Source of the DNA: Synechococcaceae cyanobacterium RL_1_2
GTDB lineage: Bacteria > Cyanobacteriota > Cyanobacteriia > Cyanobacteriales > JAAUPO01
DNA length: 5,773 nucleotides
Assembly: GCA_012033095.1 (NCBI GenBank)
Contig: JAAUPO010000182.1
Span: 1-5,773, forward strand
Direction of reading: 5' to 3'
Below are positions 1 to 5,295 of this stretch, piece after piece (within the stretch, counting starts at the first letter, position 1; each line of letters begins with the position of its first letter). Made by a program: the position numbers and the translations under genes. Under the pieces are notes generated by a model, which saw only the letters and a list, made by a program, of their open reading frames with translations, searched no databases and was not told the origin of the DNA.

Positions 1-1
1 G

Positions 2-1245
2 CTCAAACCAGAAGGGAATATGAGATCCCAGGTAATTTTAGACGGCAAAATAGCAGGAACCACCACCGCGATCGATTACTATCGAGATTATTTTGACTTG
101 GGGTGGAAAAGCATTACCCAAAGCCTCGATCGCTTAGGAGAAAACTATGATTGGATTGTGGCTGAAGGAGCAGGAAGTCCGGCGGAAATCAACCTCAAAC
201 ACCGCGATATCACTAATATGCGGGTGGCAAGCTATTTACAAGCGAAAACAATTCTAGTCGTTGATATTAATCCTGGTGGTTCCTTTGCCCATGTGGTCGG
301 AACATTGCAGTTATTGGAGCCAGAAGAACGATATTTAATTAAGGGGATTATTTTTAATAAATTTAGGGGGCAAAATCCTTACTCAATGCGGGGATTGAAT
401 GGTTAGAGGATTATACAGGGATTCCCGTTTTGGGAGTAATTCCCTACGATGAGGGGTATTTTCCGGCGGAGGATTCCTTAAATATCCTAGCCAGATCCTC
501 CCGTAAACCCCAAAAAGACCTCACGATCGGCGTAATTCGATTACCGAAAATAGCTAACTTCACCGATTTTGAACCTTTAGCCTCTGAGCCAACGGTGGAG
601 CTTAAATATCTGAATTTAAACGCCCGGTTGGATCACCTTGATGCCCTGATTATTCCTGGTTCAAAAACCACCATTAATGATTTACAAGCCTTAAACCAGA
701 GTGGCATGGCCCAACGGATTAAAGATTATGCCGCCAGTGGCGGAGTGGTCATGGGAGTCTGTGGAGGATGGCAGATGATGGGCCAGAAGATCGTGGATGC
801 CCAACGTCAAGAAGGAGGTTTAGATAGTTATCCAGGTTTGGGTTTATTTCCTTTAATGACGGATTTTAAGCAAGCCAAAGTGACCCAACAACGGGAAGTA
901 TCAACGATCGCGTTAATGGAGGGGTTAACAATTAAAGGGTATGAAATCCATCAAGGGATATCGTCCCTAGGGGAGCCCAAGCAATTTACGAATTTATTTA
1001 ATGACGATCAATTAGGGATTGTGGATCAGGGCCAATGTCTTTGGGGCACCTATCTCCACGGTTTATTTGATAGTGGCCCTTGGCGTCGCTCTTGGCTTAA
1101 TTTATTGCGGGTTAAACGGGGTCTAGGGACATTACCGACCGGTATCCCCAACTACTCGGAACAAAGGGAAGAAATTATTGACGCGATCGCTGATTTAGTA
1201 GAGGCAAATGTAGATTTAACCACCATTGTAGAATTGGCAAACTAA
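2..1245 (+). pseudogene. cobQ: Cobyric acid synthase, 5'-partial and frameshifted
   Basis: CobQ/CbiP uses glutamine and ATP to amidate four side chains of adenosylcobyrinic acid a,c-diamide, giving adenosylcobyric acid in cobalamin synthesis; it is cytosolic. Frame 2 (bases 2-373) reads into the window already as protein (LKPEGNMRSQV), so the start and the P-loop end lie upstream. The ATG at 20 is internal. The synthase domain shows EGAGSPAEINLKHRD and INKFRGQ-like FNKFRGQ. Frame 2 then hits a stop at 404-406, while frame 1 continues the same protein (KSLLNAGIEWLEDYTGIPVL) from about 376 to the stop at 1243-1245. One extra A in the caaaat tract at 371-376 would restore RGQ-KSLL. The second part holds the class I glutamine amidotransferase domain: IPGSKTTINDL, nucleophile Cys (codon 760-762) in GVCGGWQMMG, GYEIHQG, and catalytic His (1057-1059) in GTYLHGLFD. 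About 414 codons are visible of a family length near 490. Apart from the single shift everything is conserved, so a sequencing error or very recent loss is likely. Confidence 0.93.
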
Positions 1246-1254
1246 AGTAAGTCA

Positions 1255-1362
1255 GGACTTACGCACCAAGTCCCCGAAATTGGGGATTTAGGGGGCTTGC
1301 TTGAAAGATTGTCCCCAAACATCATGGTTCCCAGGACAAAATCAAAATTTTTGCGTAAGTCC
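1255..1362. mobile_element. MITE-like element, perfect 11-bp terminal inverted repeats
   Basis: The 108-bp segment starts with GGACTTACGCA (1255-1265) and ends with its exact reverse complement TGCGTAAGTCC (1352-1362). It has no coding capacity. A small internal inverted repeat (TCCCC gaaatt GGGGA) lies near its left end. The right 50 bases (1313-1362) recur at 3115-3164 with three mismatches, so it belongs to a dispersed family. GTAAGT occurs just outside both ends (1247-1252 and 1364-1369) and might mark a target duplication, but it is offset by one or two bases and may be chance. It presumably depends on a transposase elsewhere in the genome. Confidence 0.72.
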
Positions 1363-1400
1363 CGTAAGTATTAGACATTAGATATTATGGCCTGTCATCA

Positions 1401-1442
1401 TTTAAACCTGAAACTCTTCTTAGCTAAGGATTTCAGTTTAAA
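1401..1442. repeat. Long imperfect hairpin between convergent genes
   Basis: TTTAAACCTGAAA (1401-1413) pairs with TTTCAGTTTAAA (1431-1442) with one bulged C. Inside this, TTCTTAG pairs with CTAAGGA with one T-G wobble around the 10-bp palindrome CTTAGCTAAG (1419-1428). The whole 42-base block can therefore fold into one long stem with a small asymmetric bulge. No T run follows on either strand, so it is not a standard Rho-independent terminator. It could still protect or end transcripts between the convergent genes, or be a relic of a palindromic repeat. Confidence 0.6.
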
Positions 1443-1473
1443 ACTATACGTTCTCAACCTGGCTCAAAAAGTA

Positions 1474-1567
1474 TATAGCAATCCCAAATAGCTTGTGGCA
1501 ATTGAGTACATTGAAAGCCAAGTCTAGTAAGGATCTTCATGTTATGCCCTAGTTTAGGACTGCTATA
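1474..1567. mobile_element. Second MITE-like element, imperfect ~18-bp terminal repeats
   Basis: The left end TATAGCAATCCCAAATAG (from 1474) matches the reverse complement of the right end (TTTAGGACTGCTATA, finishing at 1567) with a few differences: TATAGCA-a/g-TCC-c/t-AAA. The 94-bp element has no open frame. The terminal TA on each side would fit a TA target duplication as made by IS630/Tc1-mariner-type transposases; that family assignment is inference. No second copy is present in the window. Confidence 0.55.
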
Positions 1568-1629
1568 GTTTTAATGCTAATTGATCACACTCCCTAGATA
1601 TTAGACATTAAAAAACTTCTAATCCAGGG

Positions 1630-2172
1630 CTAATTAATTTTTTTTGCGACGACGTTTTGCGTTTTTTTAGGGAATTTTTTTTTTATATTAGACACAATCC
1701 AGTCCGACCCATAATGGCTCATCGAACCAAGTTCTAAGCCAACGAATGTTGCCACGACCATGGGCCAATAATGGGCGGTGATGCCATCTAGAATTTTGAT
1801 TAAAAACTGTTGCCAATTCCACGCAAAACCCCACAGGACTTGGGCGATCGCGACAACTACAACACTAAATAATCCTAACCATAGGCCTAGGTATAAAACC
1901 CTGAGCACCGTACCGATCATAAAACCATGGGAAAGTACGGAACGATGGCTCATCAGTTGACGATAGGGTAACCATAGCCACCGTAGATAACCCCACCGTT
2001 TAAATTGAACGGAATAAATATCTAAATCTGGGCCAAACATTAACCCACTAAAGAGATAGCCCCCCGCCACTACTAGGGTTAATTCCCCATTAAGGGTAGT
2101 CCCGTAACTAAGGCCCACAACCCAGGGTAAGCCCCAAAGAGTAATGCGATCGTGGGTAGCTCCGGAGGGCAT
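1630..2172 (-). CDS. DUF2227 family putative metal-binding membrane protein
   Basis: This is a 180-residue protein of the DUF2227 family, typical of cyanobacteria and of unknown reaction. The start is placed at the ATG at 2172 because the family begins MPSG-x-THDR; an in-frame TTG six codons upstream (2190) is less likely. No strong Shine-Dalgarno is visible. Potential metal ligands are H7 (MPSGATHDR), D49 and D51 (GPDLDIYS), H76 and H82 (SHRSVLSHG) and H153/D157 (SHYGSDW). This His/Asp pattern resembles YdjM-type membrane metal-dependent hydrolases, so hydrolase activity is a plausible but unproven inference. Hydrophobic stretches around residues 12-48, 84-118 and 136-150 suggest several membrane passes, with a Lys-rich tail (KKKFPKKTQNVVAKK). 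The tail codons lie over runs of 10 and 7 T (plus strand), sites prone to indels, so the exact C-terminus is less certain. It converges on cobQ and lies downstream of tRNA-Ser on the same strand. Confidence 0.85.
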   Translation of the reverse strand: MPSGATHDRITLWGLPWVVGLSYGTTLNGELTLVVAGGYLFSGLMFGPDLDIYSVQFKRWGYLRWLWLPYRQLMSHRSVLSHGFMIGTVLRVLYLGLWLGLFSVVVVAIAQVLWGFAWNWQQFLIKILDGITAHYWPMVVATFVGLELGSMSHYGSDWIVSNIKKKFPKKTQNVVAKKIN

Positions 2173-2243
2173 AGACAATAAGTACAGCAAGCTTGGTGAA
2201 TTAACTACCCTAGGGTAACAGCATTAACGAAGGTTGGTAAGGG

Positions 2244-2265
2244 CGGATTCACAACGGATTCACAA
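2244..2265. repeat. 11-bp perfect tandem duplication
   Basis: CGGATTCACAA occurs twice back to back (2244-2254 and 2255-2265). It lies between the tRNA-Ser terminator and the DUF2227 start. It may be simple slippage, or a paired binding site upstream of the DUF2227 gene; nothing in the sequence decides. Confidence 0.6.
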
Positions 2266-2271
2266 ACCACT

Positions 2272-2305
2272 AAAAAAACCCCATTACTTGATTTGGTAAT
2301 TGGAG
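2272..2305 (-). terminator. Rho-independent terminator of tRNA-Ser
   Basis: Read on the minus strand, a stem forms between CTCCAATTAC and GTAATGGGG (ATTAC/GTAAT, one A-G mismatch, then CC/GG and a wobble) with an 8-base loop. It is followed directly by seven T (plus-strand A run 2272-2278). It begins about 13 bases after the tRNA 3' end, the expected position for ending a monocistronic tRNA transcript and insulating the DUF2227 gene. Confidence 0.7.
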
Positions 2306-2318
2306 TTTCTTTGAGGTA

Positions 2319-2405
2319 CGGAGAAGGAGGGATTCGAACCCTCGTTAGAGTTACCCCTAAACAGCATTTCCAGTGCTGCGCCTTCAACCGCTCGGCCACT
2401 TCTCC
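2319..2405 (-). tRNA. tRNA-Ser (anticodon GGA)
   Basis: The 87-base RNA folds as a class II tRNA. The acceptor stem is GGAGAAG/CTTCTCC with discriminator G (plus base 2319). The D arm contains GCCGAGCGGTTGAAGGC. The anticodon stem CAGCA/TGCTG holds loop CTGGAAA, giving anticodon GGA (plus 2369-2371), which reads UCC and UCU serine codons. A long variable arm (TTTAGGGGTAACTCTAAC) marks it as serine type, and the T arm is GAGGG-TTCGAAT-CCCTC. CCA is not encoded; TACC follows the discriminator, so CCA must be added enzymatically. Promoter and terminator are both visible, so it is transcribed alone. Confidence 0.98.
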
Positions 2406-2429
2406 TCGAATTAGCACTGGCAGTTATCT

Positions 2430-2457
2430 ATTATACTTGAGGAGATCATTTTGTAAA
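2430..2457 (-). promoter_or_regulatory. Promoter of tRNA-Ser
   Basis: On the minus strand a perfect -10 TATAAT (plus 2430-2435) is preceded, after a 16-bp spacer, by TTTACA (plus 2452-2457), five of six matches to the -35 consensus TTGACA. Transcription would start near 2423, leaving an 18-base leader before the tRNA 5' end at 2405. This is a strong sigma-70-type promoter as expected for a tRNA gene. Confidence 0.72.
2432..2437 (+). promoter_or_regulatory. Possible -10 box of the ferredoxin gene
   Basis: TATACT on the plus strand overlaps the tRNA promoter's -10 on the other strand and would give a leader of about 40 bases before the ATG at 2485. The only upstream partner is a weak TTAGCA at 2411-2416 with a short 15-bp spacer. 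If real, the divergent promoters overlap and would compete. Confidence 0.3.
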
Positions 2458-2484
2458 GCTTTATTTTTCAAGACGGTTTTTCCT

Positions 2485-2853
2485 ATGCCTAAATCCCACA
2501 AAGTTACCATCCATAACCGCCAAAAGAATACGAGCCATACGATCGAAGTTCCAGAAGATCGGTATATCTTACATAACTCAGAGCATCAAGGATTAGAGTT
2601 ACCTTTTTCCTGCCGGAACGGAGCCTGTACCACCTGTGCCGTTAGGGTCAAATCTGGGGAAATTTATCAGCCTGAGGCCATGGGTTTATCCCCTGCCTTA
2701 AGGGAACAGGGTTATGCTTTGTTGTGTGTAAGTTATGCGCGATCGGACTTAGAAGTGGAAACCCAGGATGAAGATGAGGTGTATGACTTACAGTTTGGCC
2801 AATATTTTGGCAAAGGTCGCACTATTTTAGGGATTCCCATCGATGATGACTAG
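2485..2853 (+). CDS. FdC2-type [2Fe-2S] ferredoxin
   Basis: This is a 122-residue soluble plant-type ferredoxin. Cluster ligands are C43, C48 and C51 in SCRNGACTTCAV (C-x4-C-x2-C) and C81 in YALLCVSY. The start is the ATG at 2485 (MPKSHKVTI); the frame stays open upstream only because it crosses the antisense of tRNA-Ser. It differs from photosynthetic PetF ferredoxin (about 97 residues) by a C-terminal extension after residue 92, TQDEDEVYDLQFGQYF, then an acidic end (PIDDD). From memory, this extension and the KSGE-QPEAMGLSP stretch closely match plant FdC2 and cyanobacterial Fed2 proteins. These are thought to act in low-iron response or chlorophyll-related electron transfer rather than bulk photosynthetic electron flow, and cannot replace PetF. 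The role here is inferred from that family. The gene stands alone, divergent from tRNA-Ser; no Shine-Dalgarno lies just before the ATG. Confidence 0.93.
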   Translation: MPKSHKVTIHNRQKNTSHTIEVPEDRYILHNSEHQGLELPFSCRNGACTTCAVRVKSGEIYQPEAMGLSPALREQGYALLCVSYARSDLEVETQDEDEVYDLQFGQYFGKGRTILGIPIDDD

Positions 2854-2909
2854 GATGGCGATCGCGTCGCTTTAAGGCGTTGGTTAATTTAGGGATAAAT
2901 TTTAAAATA

Positions 2910-2936
2910 TTAAAAATGTTAAACATGTTAAAAATG
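2910..2936. repeat. 9-bp tandem repeat, three units
   Basis: The units are TTAAAAATG, TTAAACATG and TTAAAAATG, head to tail, preceded by a degenerate TTTTAAAATA. They lie 57 bp after the ferredoxin stop codon. The AT-rich, short-unit form suggests replication slippage. Confidence 0.7.
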
Positions 2937-3070
2937 GATCGGTTTTAAAAATTTCACCAAATATGCTTGTTTAAAAACTTTCACCTAAACTTTCGTCTTT
3001 TATTTCAGCGATCGAGACCCTTTAAGGGGCTGTTTATAAAGTCAATTGAATTGGCCTTTTGCCCTTTAAA

Positions 3071-3164
3071 TCCTCCAAATTTGGGGACTTGCTTGAACGA
3101 TTATCCCAAAATAGCCCCAAACATCATGGTTCCCAGGACAGAATCGAAATGTTTGCGTAAGTCC
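3071..3164. mobile_element. Decayed copy of the 1255-1362 MITE
   Basis: Bases 3115-3164 match 1313-1362 at 47 of 50 positions and end in the same TGCGTAAGTCC terminus (3154-3164). Further left, CTTGCTTGAA and a TCCTCCAAATTTGGGGA block still align, but with a roughly 10-base insertion. The left terminal repeat GGACTTACGCA is missing. It is therefore a truncated or diverged family member with no coding capacity, and probably immobile. Confidence 0.7.
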
Positions 3165-3219
3165 TATATTAATCATTTAACCTAGGTCGGACTTATCCCT
3201 TAATCGTCTTACGATCGTC

Positions 3220-3291
3220 AGTTGTTCGTTGAAGTTAATTTAAAGAAGTTAATTTAAAGAAGTTAATTTAAAACCGTGGAATCATAAAATT
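3220..3291. repeat. Direct repeat copy A, with expanded 14-bp core
   Basis: AGTTGTTCGTTGAAG (3220-3234) leads into three perfect tandem copies of GAAGTTAATTTAAA (3231-3244, 3245-3258, 3259-3272), then ACCGTGGAATCATAAAATT (to 3291). The same flanks with a single core unit recur at 3536-3579. Copy A thus looks like copy B after expansion of the core by two units. Confidence 0.75.
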
Positions 3292-3535
3292 GGGCAATGG
3301 TTTCTAAGGGGAGGATATGTCCTTAAAAAGCTTGCTCAGATAGGGTTTTGCCGCTACTTTTATCAAAAATCGGTTCAACGCTTGTTTAACAATGCTTTCC
3401 AGGCTGTATCCTCCTCTAACACTCCAGTCCCTAAAATTGGTAGTCCTATACAAGTAAGGATCAGGAAGATTAAACCCCTTGATAATCAATTATCCTGGGT
3501 CTAAATATCCTTACAGCTTTAGCACTACCCTCGTT

Positions 3536-3579
3536 AGTTGTTCGTTGAAGGCAATTTAAAACCGTGGAATCATAAAATT
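3536..3579. repeat. Direct repeat copy B
   Basis: These 44 bases match copy A (3220-3291, after removing two of its three core units) at all but two positions: GAAGGCAATTTAAA replaces GAAGTTAATTTAAA. The two copies have the same orientation and enclose about 245 bp. They end about 100 bp before the transporter start codon. Confidence 0.75.
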
Positions 3580-3681
3580 TTATGCCACTGGATAAATGAT
3601 GGCTGTTTGATTCTGTACTTAGGGATAAACTCCATTTACACTACAGCTATTTACCCCTTAGTCGCGATCGCCGTTAACTCC

Positions 3682-5113
3682 ATGAAATTCGATCTACTCA
3701 ATGCAATTTCTTTCTTCGGTATTTTTGCGCTCTGTTTGATTGCATGGATTGGTTCTGAAAACCGTAAAGCAGTTTCCGCTAAAGTCATTATCGTTGGTTT
3801 GTTATTACAAATGGCGGTGGGCTGGCTAGTATTCGTGTTTCCCATTACCCAAAAACTGGTGGTTTTCCTCAATTACTTTTTAAATGGTTTTATTGAGTCC
3901 GCCGAAGCTGGTACAAGATTTTTATTTGGGGATTTAATTGTCCCTAACCCAGCCACGATCGCGCAGGCAAGCCTTGGCCCCGCAGCGACTTGGATCGTTA
4001 AAGCTTTAGGCCAACCCTATTTTGCGTTACCAGGGGACGCTTTAGGGGTAAATAATCTCAACATTGGTTATATTTTTGGCTTAAGGGCTTTACCGTTGGT
4101 GATCTTTTTTTCGGCGTTGATGGCATTGCTGTACCGCTTAGGTTTGATTCAACCGATCATTCGATTTTGCGGTGATCTTTCGCCACACCATGGGTATTAG
4201 TGGGGCCGAAGCCCTAGCTGGGGCAACTAATATTTTTGTTGGCATTGAATCCGCGATCGCGATCAAACCCTTCTTAGCCAAAATGACCCGCAGTGAAATT
4301 TGCACGGTGCTAACGGCCTGTTTTGGCTCGATCGCTTCCACCGTATTAGCCGTGTATGCTGGCTTTTTATTGCCCGTGTTTCCCAATATTACGGGCCACC
4401 TGGTCACCGCCTCCGTGATTAGTATCCCCGCCTGTATTGTCACATCCAAAATTTTAGTCCCAGAGACCGGCCAACCCCTCACCCTAGGCCAAGTCCCCCA
4501 GGAAGAAGAACCAGATCAACCATCCTTAAGCTATATGGATAGCCTCATTCAAGGGGCTTTAGATGGGGTAAAAATGGCGGTTAGCATCGGGGCTGTGGTG
4601 ATTGCGATCGTGGGCTTGGTGGCATTACTCAATCAAGGCTTTACCAGCTTAGGCCAATTACAGACGAGTAAATATACAGCGGTGATGGCGATCGGGCGAC
4701 TATTTAGCTACATGACGTTGGATAATATTTGCGGAGTTATCTTTTTCCCCCTTACCCTCCTGACTGGTGTTTCCTTAGATCTATCAGAAGTCTGGACTGC
4801 CTCGGTGCTCATCGGTAAACGCATTTTACAAACAGAAATTCCAGCCTATTTAGACCTATCTTCCCTCGCGGCATCGGGTCAAATCAGCGATCGGGCCTTA
4901 CTTATAGTTAGTTATGTACTGTGCGGATTTACCCATTTACCCTCCTATGGCATTTTTGTGGGGGGCATGGGGAGTTTAGCCCCTAGCCGTCGCCAGGATA
5001 TAACGGCCCTGGGTTGGATTGCACTGTGGGGGGCAACCCTCGCCACCTTGATGACCGGATGTATTGCTGGAGTATTTTTTATGGGCAATGGCAGCGTTTT
5101 GTTAGGCAAATAA
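3682..5113 (+). pseudogene. CNT/NupC-type nucleoside transporter, frameshifted
   Basis: CNT proteins are inner-membrane carriers that import nucleosides with H+ or Na+. The start is the ATG at 3682 (MKFDLLNAISFF), which fits the family N-terminus (LIAWIGSENRKAV follows). Upstream frame is repeat sequence. Frame 1 runs through GTRFLFGDL and YIFGLRALPLVIFF to LGLIQPIIRF (3682-4167), then into a stop at 4198-4200. Frame 2 carries on the same protein from 4169 (AVIFRHTMGISGAEALAG) to 5113. The family has R-x-F-A here, so two T are probably missing from a T run (now four, 4165-4168), or one T is extra. The C-terminal part keeps NIFVGIES, KPFLAKMTRSE, LIGKRILQTEIPAYLDL and CGFTHLPSYGIFVGGMGSLAPSRR. 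Restored length is about 477 residues, longer than the usual 400-430, mainly from an extra stretch near 3930-4060. Several substrate-site residues differ from characterised CNTs, so substrate is uncertain. Both halves look conserved, so error or recent loss is likely. Confidence 0.88.
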
Positions 5114-5173
5114 ACCATAGGCCAACTAGCCGCAAAGAGCTAAAACCATTTGATCATAAGCTTCTTCCCAAAG

Positions 5174-5199
5174 TTGTTGGGGTAACCCCTTGCCAACAA
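5174..5199. repeat. Inverted repeat after the transporter gene
   Basis: TTGTTGG (5174-5180) and CCAACAA (5193-5199) form a perfect 7-bp stem with a 12-base loop that itself offers the alternative GGGG-taa-CCCC pairing. It begins 60 bases past the transporter stop. There is no T tract after it on the plus strand, so a terminator function is only possible. A 26-codon minus-strand frame (5126-5206) overlaps it. Confidence 0.45.
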
Positions 5200-5220
5200 T
5201 CACCATAATTTCGTATTACC

Positions 5221-5260
5221 ATAGTAATTACTATCAATTACTAGTCTTTAGTAATTAATA
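5221..5260. promoter_or_regulatory. Cluster of TAGTAATT palindromes, possible operator
   Basis: ATAGTAATTACTAT (5221-5234) is a perfect 14-bp palindrome. It is followed by an inverted AATTACTA (5236-5243) and another direct TAGTAATT (5249-5256) that extends as a near-palindrome to AATA. The direct copies are 27 bp apart. The cluster ends 35 bp upstream of the ATG at 5296, where a repressor or activator would bind. The AT-rich composition makes short palindromes more likely by chance, and I do not recognise the motif as a known cyanobacterial regulator site. Confidence 0.4.
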
Positions 5261-5295
5261 GTCTTTCTTTTCGATTGTTCCTAGTTCCTACGCTG

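Larger units (their letters stand above)
1246..1629. other. Repeat-rich intergenic spacer
   Basis: This 384-bp gap separates the 3' ends of two convergent genes (cobQ and the DUF2227 gene). It holds no credible coding frame. It contains a MITE-like element (1255-1362), a long hairpin (1401-1442) and a second MITE-like element (1474-1567). A 12-bp perfect direct repeat, TATTAGACATTA, at 1369-1380 and 1599-1610 brackets the hairpin and second element. No classical terminator with a T tract is evident for cobQ. Confidence 0.75.
2854..3681. other. Long repeat-rich intergenic region
   Basis: I find no credible gene in these 828 bases. Open frames at 2967-3185 (+) and 3304-3489 (-) are not supported: the first runs through repeat sequence and the second opens only with TTG and matches nothing I know. 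The region holds a 9-bp tandem repeat (2910-2936), a decayed MITE copy (3071-3164), a 14-bp tandem repeat (3231-3272) and a 44-bp direct repeat pair (3220-3291 and 3536-3579). No clear promoter for the downstream transporter could be picked out. Confidence 0.7.

Noticed and set aside
366..376. Programmed ribosomal frameshift in cobQ
   Set aside because: The in-frame codons (GGG CAA AAT) do not form an X-XXY-YYZ heptamer, no downstream structure is obvious, and cobQ is not known to use frameshifting.
2205..2417. Minus-strand open frame over the tRNA
   Set aside because: It spans tRNA-Ser(GGA) and its terminator; the peptide is a translation of the tRNA.
2293..2484. N-terminal extension of the ferredoxin gene
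   Set aside because: The open frame upstream of 2485 crosses the tRNA antisense, and the protein from MPKSHKV matches the family length and start.
2967..3185. Plus-strand 72-codon open frame after the ferredoxin gene
   Set aside because: Its second half is simply the translation of the MITE copy (3071-3164), and the first half is AT-rich sequence without a motif.
3304..3489. Minus-strand 61-codon open frame within the repeat-bounded segment
   Set aside because: It opens with TTG, has no ATG, no ribosome site and no recognised motif. Another frame there (LILTCIGLPILGTG) is equally protein-like and also lacks a start, so neither is supported.
3607..3631. Possible promoter (TTGATT) for the transporter
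   Set aside because: No -10 box lies at acceptable spacing; the nearest AT-rich hexamer is only 13 bp away.
3538..3681. Upstream extension of the transporter from TTG at 3538
   Set aside because: The start would lie inside the direct repeat copy B, and the added residues do not resemble the CNT N-terminus, which fits the ATG at 3682.
4138..4482. Long minus-strand open frame opposite the transporter
   Set aside because: It is the antisense shadow of a conserved CNT coding region, with no independent support.
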